This document shows, piece after piece, positions 1 to 9,228 of a stretch of DNA of 64,000 bases. Numbering within the stretch: the stretch's first letter is position 1; the number at the start of each line of letters is the position of its first letter. The notes beneath the pieces are model-generated. The model saw nothing but the letters and a program-made list of their open reading frames with translations. It ran no database searches and was not told where the DNA came from. The stretch is taken from contig JAIXOL010000041.1 in assembly GCA_027486845.1 (NCBI GenBank), forward strand, positions 1-64,000. Direction: 5' to 3'. This stretch comes from Cytophagaceae bacterium. GTDB taxonomy: Bacteria; Bacteroidota; Bacteroidia; Cytophagales; Spirosomataceae. The position numbers were made by a program, and so were the translations under genes.

Positions 1-1844
1 CTGACGCAAGTACTGCCGAAACCGACATGGAAATAAAAGCAAAACCAACTGCACCAACTGTGACCGCACCTACTGAAAAAGTTGTTTGTTTTCCAAGCGC
101 TTTAACTCTAACATCTTCAGATTGTGCAGGAACTGTCACTTGGTCTAATGCTGCCACTGGCACAAGTTTGCCACTTTCTGCTGTCGGCACTTATTCTGTA
201 ACAGCTACTTGTACTGTCAATAACTGTATATCTGACGCAATTACTGCTGTTACTGGCATGGAAATAAAAGCAAAACCGACTGCACCAACTGTGACCGCAC
301 CTACTGAAAAAGTTGTTTGTTTTCCAAGCACTTTAACTTTAACAGCTTCGGGTTGTGCAGGAACTGTCACTTGGTCAAATGCTGCCACTGGCACAAGTTT
401 GACTCTTTCCACAGTTGGTACTTATTCTATTTCAGCTACTTGTACTGTCAATGGCTGTATATCTGACGCAAGTACTGCCGAAACCGGCATGGAAATAAAA
501 GCAAAACCAACTGCACCAACTGTGACCGCACCTACTGATAAAGTTGTTTGTTTTCCAAGCACTTTAACTCTAACATCTTCAGGTTGTGCAGGAACTGTCA
601 CTTGGTCTAATGCTGTAACTGGCACAAGTTTGACACTTTCTGCTGTCGGAACTTATTCAATAACAGCTACTTGTACAGTCAATGGCTGTATATCTGACCC
701 AAGTACGGCTGTTACTGGCTTGGAAATCAAGGCTCAACCAATCATTAGTACAAATAATACCGGGCCATATACTGTTGGACAAACGATAAACTTGAATGGA
801 ACAGGTATCGGAACTTATATTTGGACAGGCCCTAACAACTTCACAAGTACATTGAGCAATCCGACTATCAACACTGCACTTTCGGTAAATGCTGGTGTTT
901 ATACCCTTTCAGTGATAGGTCAAAATAGTTGTATTAATACCTCTACTACGAATGTTGTCGTTAATGAAATCGACCCTTGCGACCCTACTCGCATTGTTGA
1001 ATTTATATACGTTAAAGCGGGTGATCCGTATCAAACACTTTTTCAACTAACTAATGGTATGGTTATCAACCAAATGAGAGACCAAGTGTCTATTTTGGTT
1101 AATCCTGTGTGTCCATCTGTTACCATCGAAAGTTTTGAAATGAATATTCAAGGGCCAGAACTTAATTGGAATATTCTCCAAAATGTTCCACCAAATGCAC
1201 TCTTTGATAATATTGGACTTGATGTTTGGGGTAGAAACTTCAATCCTGGAAATTATACTTTGACTGTCACTGGATACGCACGAGATAACAAAGGCGGCGG
1301 TATTACTTATGGTCCGAAAATCATCAGATTTACTGTTGTTGGCAATTTGGCAACCATTAATGCTCCGACGCTGTCAAAAACATCAATTTGTGCTGGAAGT
1401 TCGGTAGATGTAAGTTTCGCTACCTCTGGAACTTTCAATGATATCAATCAGTATCTAATTGAACTTTCTGATACTTCGGGTAGCTTTGAAAAACCTTTGT
1501 TAATTGGAACAACCAACACTACTGGAACGATTACTTGTTTGATTCCACAAAATATACTCGGCGGGTCAAAGTATCTTATTAGAGTAAAATCTTCAAATCA
1601 AGTAATAGTCAGTAATCCTGTCATAAGTCAAGTTACTGTTAACCCACTTAACTATAGTTTGGTCGGTTCAACGAATAATTTGACTGGTACAAGTACCAAA
1701 AAGGCGGTAGATTCAATAAATGCGAGTAATAAAATTAGTTCTCCAGCCAATGTGGTATATCAAGCTGGAAAAAGTGTAGTACTTACGCCAGGATTTGAAT
1801 CAAGTGCTGTTTTTAGGGCGGAGATTAAAAGTTGTGATAATTAA
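1..1844 (+). CDS. Repeat-rich secreted adhesin-like protein, 3' part
   Basis: The reading frame is open from the first bases (codons begin at position 3), so the gene starts upstream of the window. The visible part has three complete near-identical repeats of 77 residues, preceded by the tail of another and followed by a degenerate start of a fourth. Each repeat holds four cysteines (in VVCFPS, CAGTVTW, ATCTVN and CISD) and is rich in Thr, Ser and Val, which suggests an Ig-like beta-sandwich. A less repetitive region follows. The C-terminus has the pattern AGKSVVLTPGFESS followed by FRAEIKSC, which resembles the short C-terminal domain seen on secreted Bacteroidota proteins ('3-coathanger stack'). 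The role is probably cell-surface adhesion or structure. No catalytic motif is visible. Confidence 0.75.
   Translation, partial: DASTAETDMEIKAKPTAPTVTAPTEKVVCFPSALTLTSSDCAGTVTWSNAATGTSLPLSAVGTYSVTATCTVNNCISDAITAVTGMEIKAKPTAPTVTAPTEKVVCFPSTLTLTASGCAGTVTWSNAATGTSLTLSTVGTYSISATCTVNGCISDASTAETGMEIKAKPTAPTVTAPTDKVVCFPSTLTLTSSGCAGTVTWSNAVTGTSLTLSAVGTYSITATCTVNGCISDPSTAVTGLEIKAQPIISTNNTGPYTVGQTINLNGTGIGTYIWTGPNNFTSTLSNPTINTALSVNAGVYTLSVIGQNSCINTSTTNVVVNEIDPCDPTRIVEFIYVKAGDPYQTLFQLTNGMVINQMRDQVSILVNPVCPSVTIESFEMNIQGPELNWNILQNVPPNALFDNIGLDVWGRNFNPGNYTLTVTGYARDNKGGGITYGPKIIRFTVVGNLATINAPTLSKTSICAGSSVDVSFATSGTFNDINQYLIELSDTSGSFEKPLLIGTTNTTGTITCLIPQNILGGSKYLIRVKSSNQVIVSNPVISQVTVNPLNYSLVGSTNNLTGTSTKKAVDSINASNKISSPANVVYQAGKSVVLTPGFESSAVFRAEIKSCDN
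27..719 (+). repeat. Three tandem 231-bp in-frame repeats
   Basis: Units lie at 27-257, 258-488 and 489-719. They are nearly identical in DNA as well as protein, which suggests recent expansion or gene conversion. The bases before 27 match the end of a further unit, so the array continues upstream. Confidence 0.9.
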
Positions 1845-1897
1845 TACTAAACTTTAGCTAAAGAAAATAGATTCAAAGGTCATCATTCAAAATCAAG

Positions 1898-1930
1898 AGG
1901 GAAGTCACTTTCAAAATTGACTCCCTCTCA
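1898..1930 (+). terminator. Possible terminator hairpin after the repeat protein
   Basis: GAGGGAAGTCA at 1898-1908 pairs with TGACTCCCTC at 1919-1928 with one bulged base. No strong T-run follows, so this may be only a stem-loop. It lies 54 bp after the stop codon. Confidence 0.4.
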
Positions 1931-2278
1931 ATTGAGATTAAATTTGAATGATAAACATGTCGATGTACATTTTAAGCTTTTGTTTCAAATTAAAGAAATT
2001 AATAGGGTAATATTAATCGAAAAATTTGCCATCAACTAAATATCTGTCTATTAGCTTATTATCTTTCTGTGGACTTGTCGATTATTGATCGTGGACTACT
2101 GATATTCTCTCTAACTCGTTTTGGGTATGCTTTAAATTCTTATTACGGGAAAAAAGGCGTAACCCACAATCTTATGCTCTTACAGCCAATAAATTACATG
2201 CACCAATACCTGAAAATGAAATTTTTATCATTAAATTTAGAACAAAATTTAGGATATTAATAAGAATTGTATTGAACA
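1931..2278. other. Intergenic stretch with no recognised gene
   Basis: About 350 bp between the repeat protein and the first sulfatase. A 63-codon frame (2069-2260) exists, but its composition is unremarkable and I do not believe it is a gene. The region presumably carries the promoter of the sulfatase/rhamnosidase cluster, but I see no clear TAnnTTTG element. Confidence 0.4.
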
Positions 2279-3736
2279 ATGAAAAATATAGCCATGAAAG
2301 TTCTTTTTTCTTTTACGTTGATTATATTCAGTTTAGGGAATGTTTTTGCTCAAAATAACGACAAAAAACCTAATATTTTATACATATTGGTTGACCAATG
2401 GCGAGCATCTGCAACTGGCTACTCAGGAGATAAAAATGTAATGACCCCAAATCTAGATAGATTAGCATCTGAAAGTATTAATGTGAAAAATGCTGTTTCG
2501 GGTACGCCGGTTTGTACGCCACATAGAGCATCGTTAATGACAGGGCAATATCCGCTTACAAATGGGATTTTTATGAACGATGTTTTGCTCGATACCAATG
2601 CTACTACGATTGCTAAAGTTTATAAAAATAACAATTATGCCACAGGTTTTGTAGGCAAATGGCACATTGATGGTCATGGGCGAAATAGCTACATTCCATC
2701 CACTCGCCGTCAAGGTTTTGGATTTTGGATGGCAAATGAATGCTCGCATGATTACAATAATTCTCCTTATTATACTGGCGATAATAAGAAAAAGATGTTT
2801 TGGCAAGGCTACGATGTGATTTCCCAAACTGAAGACGTTTGTAAATACATTAAAAAACAAGCTGTTGAACCGAATCCGTTTTTATTGTTTATTTCAATTG
2901 GTAGTCCGCATGACCCATATCAAACCGCTCCCGAAAAATACAGAAAAATGTACGAAAACAAGCAGTTTGTCATCAATGGAAATGTGCCAGTCGATAAACG
3001 AGAAAAAGTACAAAAAGACTTAGTGGGTTATTATTCTCACATCACAGCAATTGATGATTGCGTTGGTAAAATGTGGCAAACTCTCAAGGATTTAGGCATT
3101 GACGATAATACCATTATCGTATTTTCATCTGACCATGGCGATTTATTGGGTTCGCATGGCTCTTGGAACAAACAACAACCTTACGAGGAAAGTATAAGAG
3201 TTCCTTTTTTGGTTCATTATCCAAAAGCTTTTGGGAAAACAGGTAAAATATCAAATGTTTTATTAAATTCGCCTGATATAATGCCTACACTTTTGGGACT
3301 TTCTAAGATTGAAATCCCTAAATCTGTTGAAGGTATTGATTTTTCGGGAGTTCTGAAAGGATCAAAAAAAGATAACTTAAAGCAAACCTTAATTGCTTGT
3401 TATCAACCATTTGGGCAATGGGATAGGCGGAAGGGTGGTAAAGAATATAGAGGAATTGTGAACCAACGCTATACTTATACAAGAGATTTGCAAGGCCCTT
3501 GGCAATTATTTGATAACTTACAAGACCCTTTACAACTCAATAACCTTATCGGAAAACCTGAATTTGCAAAGTTACAAAAACAGCTAAATAATGATTTAAA
3601 CGCTGAGCTAAAAAAGCGTAAAGATGATTTTCGGCCGGGGATGGAGTATATTAAAAAATGGAATTATTTAGTTGATGAAACCGAAACTGTGCCATATATT
3701 AAGGTAAATTATGAAGGAAAATTAATTGTTGAATAA
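2279..3736 (+). CDS. Secreted type I sulfatase (S1 family)
   Basis: Formylglycine-dependent sulfatase predicted to remove sulfate esters from a polysaccharide or oligosaccharide. Residues 1-25 are a signal peptide ending VFAQ. The N-terminal metal-binding stretch NILYILVDQ is at 32-40. The sulfatase signature CTPHR is at 79-83, with Cys79 the residue matured to formylglycine by an anaerobic or FGE-type maturase. A second metal motif, SDHGDLLGSHG, lies in the middle of the protein. The length of 485 residues is typical. A start at the second Met (2294) is also possible. The gene is followed 30 bp later by a GH78 rhamnosidase and then another sulfatase, so the substrate is probably a sulfated rhamnose-containing glycan. 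The exact S1 subfamily cannot be told by eye. Confidence 0.88.
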   Translation: MKNIAMKVLFSFTLIIFSLGNVFAQNNDKKPNILYILVDQWRASATGYSGDKNVMTPNLDRLASESINVKNAVSGTPVCTPHRASLMTGQYPLTNGIFMNDVLLDTNATTIAKVYKNNNYATGFVGKWHIDGHGRNSYIPSTRRQGFGFWMANECSHDYNNSPYYTGDNKKKMFWQGYDVISQTEDVCKYIKKQAVEPNPFLLFISIGSPHDPYQTAPEKYRKMYENKQFVINGNVPVDKREKVQKDLVGYYSHITAIDDCVGKMWQTLKDLGIDDNTIIVFSSDHGDLLGSHGSWNKQQPYEESIRVPFLVHYPKAFGKTGKISNVLLNSPDIMPTLLGLSKIEIPKSVEGIDFSGVLKGSKKDNLKQTLIACYQPFGQWDRRKGGKEYRGIVNQRYTYTRDLQGPWQLFDNLQDPLQLNNLIGKPEFAKLQKQLNNDLNAELKKRKDDFRPGMEYIKKWNYLVDETETVPYIKVNYEGKLIVE

Positions 3737-3766
3737 AAAATTATTTAAAAAAAGATGGTTGTTTCT

Positions 3767-6613
3767 ATGAAATATTTTAAGCAGATTGCATTTTTGATTA
3801 TTCTTTTTAATGTAATATTTAGCAGTAAATTATACGCAAGTTTTACAGATTTAAAGCCTATCAATTTAAGAACTGAGTATAAGGTAAATCCTGTGATTGA
3901 TTCGCCAAAACCACGTTTTAGTTGGGAGTTGACTTCCACAAAAAGGGGGCAAAATCAAACTGCTTTTCAAATAATGATTGCTTCATCTGCCGAGCTTTTA
4001 GCGGTAAATAAAACAGATATTTGGGACTCCAAAAAAATAAATTCAAATGAAACCAATCAAATCGAATATGATGGTATTGCCTTAAAATCGAGAACTTTAT
4101 GCTTTTGGAAAATAAGAAGTTGGGATAAAAATGGTCAGGTAAGTGCATGGAGTAGTATTGCAAAATTTGAAATTGGACTACTCAATAAAACCGATTGGAA
4201 TGCCGATTGGATAGGAAATGATTTAACCGCTCTGGGCAAAGGAAATGTATATCATTTGCCACCTTCACCATTTTTTAGAAAAGAGGCTTTTATAAAATCA
4301 GGAATCAAAAAAGCAAGGCTTTATGTGACAGCATTGGGCTTATATGAATTTCAAATCAACGGAAAACGTATTGGTAAAGACTATTTCACGCCAGGTTGGA
4401 CAGATTATAACAAAAGAGTTTATTATCAAACCTACGACATAACCACTGATATTAAATCTGGTAAAAATGCTTTTGGGGCTATTATTGCCGACGGTTGGTA
4501 TGCTGGATATTTGGGTTATGCCCTTTTGGTAAATAATCCAGTAGTGAAAAATTTCTATGGAAACGTTCCTGTGCTAAAAGCTCAAATGGAAATTGAATAC
4601 ATAAATGGTCAAAAAGAAATAATTTCGACCGATAAATCTTGGAAAACTAATCATGGGCCAATCGTTGAAGCTGACATCTTGAATGGTGAAACCTATAATG
4701 CTAACTTAGCTTTTGAAAATTGGAGTAAATTGGGTTTTAATGATCTTAATTGGAAAAACAGCAGTGTTTTTCCAGATAATGCAGAAAGAAAAATTGAAGC
4801 ATATCCTGGCAATCCAATTCAAGTTTTTCAAGAATTAAAAGCAAAGACAGTAACAGCAAAATCCGATGGGAAATATATTTTTGATTTAGGACAAAATTTT
4901 GCAGGAATTGTTAGGTTGAATGTCAAAGGAAATAAAGGAGATACAATTCGATTAAAGTTTGGAGAAGTATTATTTCCGAGTGGAGAAATAATGACAGAAA
5001 ACCTTCGAAAAGCCCGTGCTATGGATACCTATATTTTAAAAGGTAGTCCAGAAGGCGAAACTTGGATGCCTAAGTTTACCTATCACGGATTTCAATTTGT
5101 GGAGGTAAGTGGTTTCAGAAAAAAGCCTCCTATTGATGCCATTACTGGAATTGTTTTAAGTTCTGCCACGCCCGAAGTTGGCTCGTTTGATACTGATAAT
5201 CAAATGATTAATCAACTTTATAAGAATATTGTTTGGACTCAACGCTCAAATTATTTTGAAGTGCCAACTGATTGTCCGCAACGGGACGAACGTATGGGAT
5301 GGACTGGAGATGCCCAAGCCTACATACAATCTGCAACCTATAATAATGATATTTCTGCGTTTTTTGCAAAATGGCTCGTTGATTTAAACGATGCCCAACG
5401 TTCCGATAATACCTATCCACTTTATGCACCCGCCCCCAATTTGCGAAAGTCAGATACTTATTCGCCAGGTTGGTCAGAGGCTGGTATTATTTGCCCATAT
5501 ACTATTTACAAAACTTATGGAGATACAAGAATTATTAAGCAGTTTTGGCCTAATATGGTAGCTTATCTTAAGTTTATGGAAGATAAGAGTAAAGGAGAAT
5601 ATGTTTATAAAGAAGCAAGTTTTGAAGATATTTCGCCAAAAGGTGGTTTTGGGGATTGGCTTTCGGTAGGCAAAAAAACTCCACCTGATATGTTGGCTTC
5701 GATGTATTTTGGTTATGTAGCATCTATGATGTCAGAAATGGCAAAAGCCATCGGTAAAAATGAAGAATCTGCTCATTTTGAAGCTATTTTTCATAAAATA
5801 AAACAAGCATTTCTTAATCATTATACCGACGAAAATGGCAAATTTAAAACCAATGTTACTGCCTACGGAGATGGAAATGATTATGTTGATGGTCAAATGG
5901 GCTTTGAAGGACATACTCAAACCGCTTATGCAAACGCAATTTATATGAATATGCTACAACCCCAACTTAAGCAAAAAGCTGGCGATTGGTTGGTTGAGCT
6001 AATTAAAGCAAATGACAATAAACTATCGACTGGTTTTTTAGGTGTTAAGCCATTGTTACCTTCACTTTCAAGCACAAATCATACCGACGAAGCATACAAA
6101 TTATTGCTAAGTACGGAATATCCTTCTTGGGGTTTTGAGGTTATAAATGGAGCAAATACTATTTGGGAGCGTTGGAATAGCTATATCAAAGGCAAAGGAT
6201 TTGAAAATAATGCAGGTATGAATTCATTTAATCATTATGCTTTTGGTTCGGTTAATGAGTGGCTTTTTTGCAACGCAGCTGGAATAAAAATGGATGGAGT
6301 TGCCTACAGAAAATTTGTTATAAAGCCAGAAATTGCAAAAGAGGGAATTGGTTTTGTGAAAGCAAAATACCATTCTATAAATGGAGAAATTGAATCGTCT
6401 TGGAAAAAAGAAGGCAAAAAAATAATTTTAAATGTTAAAATCCCAGTAAATACAATTGCCAATGTATTTGTTCCAACAAAAAAACCAGAAACTGTTTTAG
6501 AAAGCAATAAATTGATTAAAACAAACCCAAATATCAAAATAAAGGCATATCAAGACAATTATCTGAATCTTGAAATAGGTTCTGGGTCTTATCAAATTAT
6601 ATCAGAAAATTAA
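3767..6613 (+). CDS. GH78 alpha-L-rhamnosidase
   Basis: Secreted glycoside hydrolase that releases terminal alpha-L-rhamnose. I choose the ATG at 3767 (948 aa) rather than 3755 because it gives a clean signal peptide ending near KLYA. The order is an Fn3-like N-terminal domain (about 30-130), a beta-sandwich domain with the lectin-like region, the (alpha/alpha)6 catalytic barrel, and a C-terminal beta domain. The catalytic region contains DCPQRDERMGWTGDAQ near residues 502-517 and IWERWNSY near 800, both typical of family 78. It lies between two sulfatases, apparently in one operon with gaps of 30 and 36 bp, consistent with desulfation followed by rhamnose removal. Confidence 0.9.
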   Translation: MKYFKQIAFLIILFNVIFSSKLYASFTDLKPINLRTEYKVNPVIDSPKPRFSWELTSTKRGQNQTAFQIMIASSAELLAVNKTDIWDSKKINSNETNQIEYDGIALKSRTLCFWKIRSWDKNGQVSAWSSIAKFEIGLLNKTDWNADWIGNDLTALGKGNVYHLPPSPFFRKEAFIKSGIKKARLYVTALGLYEFQINGKRIGKDYFTPGWTDYNKRVYYQTYDITTDIKSGKNAFGAIIADGWYAGYLGYALLVNNPVVKNFYGNVPVLKAQMEIEYINGQKEIISTDKSWKTNHGPIVEADILNGETYNANLAFENWSKLGFNDLNWKNSSVFPDNAERKIEAYPGNPIQVFQELKAKTVTAKSDGKYIFDLGQNFAGIVRLNVKGNKGDTIRLKFGEVLFPSGEIMTENLRKARAMDTYILKGSPEGETWMPKFTYHGFQFVEVSGFRKKPPIDAITGIVLSSATPEVGSFDTDNQMINQLYKNIVWTQRSNYFEVPTDCPQRDERMGWTGDAQAYIQSATYNNDISAFFAKWLVDLNDAQRSDNTYPLYAPAPNLRKSDTYSPGWSEAGIICPYTIYKTYGDTRIIKQFWPNMVAYLKFMEDKSKGEYVYKEASFEDISPKGGFGDWLSVGKKTPPDMLASMYFGYVASMMSEMAKAIGKNEESAHFEAIFHKIKQAFLNHYTDENGKFKTNVTAYGDGNDYVDGQMGFEGHTQTAYANAIYMNMLQPQLKQKAGDWLVELIKANDNKLSTGFLGVKPLLPSLSSTNHTDEAYKLLLSTEYPSWGFEVINGANTIWERWNSYIKGKGFENNAGMNSFNHYAFGSVNEWLFCNAAGIKMDGVAYRKFVIKPEIAKEGIGFVKAKYHSINGEIESSWKKEGKKIILNVKIPVNTIANVFVPTKKPETVLESNKLIKTNPNIKIKAYQDNYLNLEIGSGSYQIISEN

Positions 6614-6649
6614 GAACCATTTAAGAATCATAAAAAAAATCTCGTAAAT

Positions 6650-8380
6650 ATGAATTTTACTTATTGCATATTATTGATTTTAAGTTTTTTGGCGGTAAAT
6701 AGTCAAGCACAAAATAAAGTGTCTAAACCCAATATTATCTTTATTTTAACCGATGACCAACGTTTCGATGCCTTGGGTTACGCAGGAAATAAATATGCCC
6801 ATACGCCCGAAATGGATAAATTGGCAAGGCAGGGTTCATATTTCAAAAAAGCATTGGTAACAACCCCAATTTGTGCGGCAAGTAGGGCAAGTATTTTGAG
6901 TGGAATGCAAGAGCGTAGCCATCGTTATACTTTTCAAACGGGTAATATCAAGCAAGAATATATGGAAAATACTTATCCAAAAGTGCTGAAAAATGCGGGT
7001 TATTATACAGGTTTTTTTGGAAAGTTTGGTGTAAAATATGACCAAAACGAGCAATTGTTTAATGAATATGAAGATTATGATAGAAATGGAAAATATACTG
7101 ATAAACGTGGGTATTTTTTTAAAACTCTCGGAAAAGATACCGTTCATTTAACTCGTTATACTGGGCAAAAAGGCATTGATTTTATTGAAAAAGCACCAAC
7201 CGATAAGCCATTTTGTTTGTCGTTGAGTTTTTCTGCACCGCATGCCCATGACAATGCACCCGACCAATATTTTTTTGATGAACAAACCGCACATTTGCTC
7301 GAAAATGTAAGCATTGATCCACCCAATTTGGGGGAAGATGTGTATTTTAATGCCCAACCGGAAGGCGTGAAAGCAGGTTTCAGTCGCTTGCGATGGACAT
7401 GGCGATTTGATAATCCTGCAAAATACCAACGAATGGTCAAGGGTTATTTTCGAATGATTGCAGGCATAGATTTAGAGATTGCAAAGATTCGTGCAGAACT
7501 TAAAAAGAAAGGATTAGATAAAAATACCGTCATTATTGTGATGGGTGATAATGGTTATTTTTTGGGCGAGAGGCAATTGGCAGATAAATGGATGATGTAC
7601 GATAATTCGGTAAGAGTGCCGTTGATAATTTATGACCCACGAACACCAAAACATCAAGATGTTAATGAAATGGCCTTGAATATTGATATTCCAGCAACTA
7701 TTTTAGATATAGCAGGACTCAACCAACCCAAAAATTATCATGGTAAAAGTTTATTACCAATTGTTTCTGGCAAAAGAAAAACCATGAATCGTGATACAAT
7801 TTTGATTGAACACCTTTGGGAATTTGTTAGTATTCCACCAAGCGAGGGCATAAGAACAAACGATTGGAAATATTTCAGATACGTAAATGATAAGTCTTGG
7901 GAAGAATTATATGATTTAAAAAACGACCCGCAGGAAATAAATAATCTTGTAAAAAATGATAAATATAGCATAGTTTTAAACAAACTTCGCCAAGAAACTG
8001 CTGCACAAATTCAAAAGGTACAAGACCCATACCCAAATGCTCCTACGGGTTTGATGATAGAATTTATTAGGCAGACAAGTAATATTTTATTGAAAGTTTC
8101 CAAACCTGAATTCGGTTGGATTGTGCCAAAGGATGCAGTTTCGCAATCGGCGTACCAAATTTTAGTTGCTTCTTCCAAAACAAATATTGATAATAATATT
8201 GGCGATATTTGGAATAGTAATCAAGTGCAAGGAAACAAATCCTCAAACGTAACTTTTCAAGGTAAAGAACTAAAAACAGGCATTGAATATTTTTGGAAAG
8301 TACGTATTTGGGATACATATAACCGAACAGGCGATTATTCAGAAACACAATCGTTTCGAGTAGAGGAGATTAACAGATAG
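6650..8380 (+). CDS. Sulfatase fused to a truncated GH78 N-terminal domain
   Basis: Residues 1-20 are a signal peptide. The sulfatase domain has the metal motif FILTDDQ (31-37) and the signature CAASR at 75-79, a Cys-x-Ala-x-Arg variant of the formylglycine motif. A second metal motif, [14 protein letters not shown], follows. From about residue 462 the protein stops resembling a sulfatase. It matches the N-terminal Fn3-like domain of GH78 enzymes ([31 protein letters not shown]), just like the start of the neighbouring rhamnosidase. The frame ends after about 110 residues of this domain, and the last codons and stop come from hsdM-derived sequence. The ancestral gene was therefore probably a sulfatase-GH78 fusion whose catalytic GH78 half has been deleted. 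The sulfatase half looks intact and may still work. Confidence 0.82.
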   Translation: MNFTYCILLILSFLAVNSQAQNKVSKPNIIFILTDDQRFDALGYAGNKYAHTPEMDKLARQGSYFKKALVTTPICAASRASILSGMQERSHRYTFQTGNIKQEYMENTYPKVLKNAGYYTGFFGKFGVKYDQNEQLFNEYEDYDRNGKYTDKRGYFFKTLGKDTVHLTRYTGQKGIDFIEKAPTDKPFCLSLSFSAPHAHDNAPDQYFFDEQTAHLLENVSIDPPNLGEDVYFNAQPEGVKAGFSRLRWTWRFDNPAKYQRMVKGYFRMIAGIDLEIAKIRAELKKKGLDKNTVIIVMGDNGYFLGERQLADKWMMYDNSVRVPLIIYDPRTPKHQDVNEMALNIDIPATILDIAGLNQPKNYHGKSLLPIVSGKRKTMNRDTILIEHLWEFVSIPPSEGIRTNDWKYFRYVNDKSWEELYDLKNDPQEINNLVKNDKYSIVLNKLRQETAAQIQKVQDPYPNAPTGLMIEFIRQTSNILLKVSKPEFGWIVPKDAVSQSAYQILVASSKTNIDNNIGDIWNSNQVQGNKSSNVTFQGKELKTGIEYFWKVRIWDTYNRTGDYSETQSFRVEEINR

Positions 8381-8613
8381 TCATAATATGCGAAGTCAGT
8401 TAGATAAAAATCGCATTTTTCGAGGGCAATAGATTCGATGGCACGCTCAAGGCGAGTGCCTTTGGCGGCTTCAAATTCTTTTAAGATTTCGGGTTCGTAG
8501 TGGGCGTATTTATTAACTGAATAATCGGCTGCTTTCAAAGCACCATAAAATCTAAGAAAGTTGGCGGAAGCCTAAAGTTTATCTTCTAATTCTTTTAATT
8601 CTTGGTTGGTCAT
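8371..8613 (-). pseudogene. Relic of a type I methyltransferase gene (hsdM N-terminus)
   Basis: Reading from the ATG at 8613 gives MTNQELKELEDKL, then a TAG (8572-8574) where HsdM proteins have Trp. The same frame continues ASANFLRFYGALKAADYS and then jumps to NKYAHYEPEILKEFEAAKGT and [16 protein letters not shown]. This is the usual order in HsdM N-terminal domains, with about 15 residues missing in the middle. The relic ends abruptly at about 8371, inside the last codons of the upstream sulfatase frame. It belongs to a different HsdM subfamily from the intact hsdM at 14298. A premature stop, an internal deletion and loss of the whole catalytic domain make it a clear pseudogene. Confidence 0.72.
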
Positions 8614-8620
8614 GGAAAAA

Positions 8621-8633
8621 GGGGGGGGGGGGG
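8621..8633. repeat. Homopolymer tract of 13 G
   Basis: Thirteen consecutive G on the plus strand, eight bases upstream of the start codon of the hsdM relic (read as poly-C on the minus strand). In an AT-rich genome this is striking. It could be a slipped-strand tract left from a phase-variable promoter. The length may also be unreliable in sequencing. Confidence 0.85.
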
Positions 8634-8741
8634 TAAAAATAGATGTTTTGGGGCAGTGTTTGGGTAGTGGGGGTGGATTTTTTGAAAATGAAAGACAATT
8701 TGTGTAATAAATTTCTATCTTTAAGATGGGTTAGGAATCTA

Positions 8742-8866
8742 ATTTTCAAATAACTAAATCCATCGTAGGCAGTGGTTTTACCATTAAAATTGATACGATT
8801 GGCTACAACATGAAAATATGCATGATTGGTGTCATTATGTTGAAAAACTATGAGTTGGTTATTTTT
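8742..8866 (-). pseudogene. Relaxase gene fragment (older element)
   Basis: On the minus strand this translates as NQLIVFQHNDTNHAYFHVV followed by ANRINFNGKTTA-DGFSYLK. It matches the HUH region of the intact relaxase at 22454-23332 almost residue for residue, and the DNA is also closely similar to 22870-23000. A stop or frame break precedes it and the rest of the gene is missing. It lies in the same orientation as the intact copy, next to a ParA fragment. Confidence 0.85.
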
Positions 8867-8875
8867 AAAGGTAAT

Positions 8876-8930
8876 AACATCAACAAATAAACTTGGTTCA
8901 TCTTGTTGCTGGATTAATTCAAATAAAAAG
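8876..8930 (-). pseudogene. ParA-like gene fragment (older element)
   Basis: The minus strand reads QQDEPSLFVDV, identical to residues near 28-38 of the intact ParA-like protein at 25889-26587. DNA identity with about 26477-26520 is high. It is joined almost directly to the relaxase fragment, so the intervening genes of that older element copy were deleted. Confidence 0.8.
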
Positions 8931-9002
8931 TTTAATGAGCTTGTAAATTTTGAACGAAGAAGTGCGAGAAGTTCATTTTATGTAGATAAAGCCTCAAAAA
9001 CA

Positions 9003-9030
9003 AAAAAAGCACTCAAAATGAGTGCTTTTA
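9003..9030 (-). terminator. tRNA-Asp terminator on the left flank of the element
   Basis: AAAGCACTC and GAGTGCTTT form a hairpin around AAAAT with A/T runs on both sides. It resembles the hairpin following the second tRNA-Asp (32864-32892). It is probably the original terminator of the tRNA gene, displaced when the element inserted. Confidence 0.6.
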
Positions 9031-9039
9031 AAGCTTTAT

Positions 9040-9055
9040 GGCGGTCTGGACGGGA
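9040..9055 (-). other. Left attachment site: duplicated tRNA-Asp 3' end
   Basis: GGCGGTCTGGACGGGA occurs here and at 32677-32692, where it is the 3' end of an intact tRNA-Asp gene. Here the match stops after the acceptor stem and part of the T arm. This is the usual signature of a tyrosine-integrase element inserted at a tRNA 3' end. Confidence 0.8.
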
Positions 9056-9228
9056 CTTCTTAAGGTGCTGATTATCAATGAGTTATATTTTAATTGTAAA
9101 ACATTTGACAAAACATTTTATTTGTGAAATTAGAGGAGATAATTTCTTCTTTCAGTTATTTCTTTGATTTTCAATTTAAATTAAGAGGTCTATTTTGTTT
9201 TTATTGGCAATTTTTAGTTTCAAGTATT

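Noticed and set aside
27-719. Tandem repeats considered as a CRISPR array
   Set aside because: Units are 231 bp, coding and contiguous, with no spacers. No cas genes are present.
2069-2260. 63-codon plus-strand frame between the repeat protein and the first sulfatase
   Set aside because: No recognisable domain, no supporting start signal, and composition like non-coding DNA.
9040-9060. A third tRNA-Asp gene
   Set aside because: Only the acceptor 3' strand and part of the T arm are present, so it is an attachment-site remnant.
8850-9071. 73-codon plus-strand frame over the element relics
   Set aside because: It runs antisense through the relaxase/ParA fragments, the tRNA terminator and the attachment site, so it is chance.
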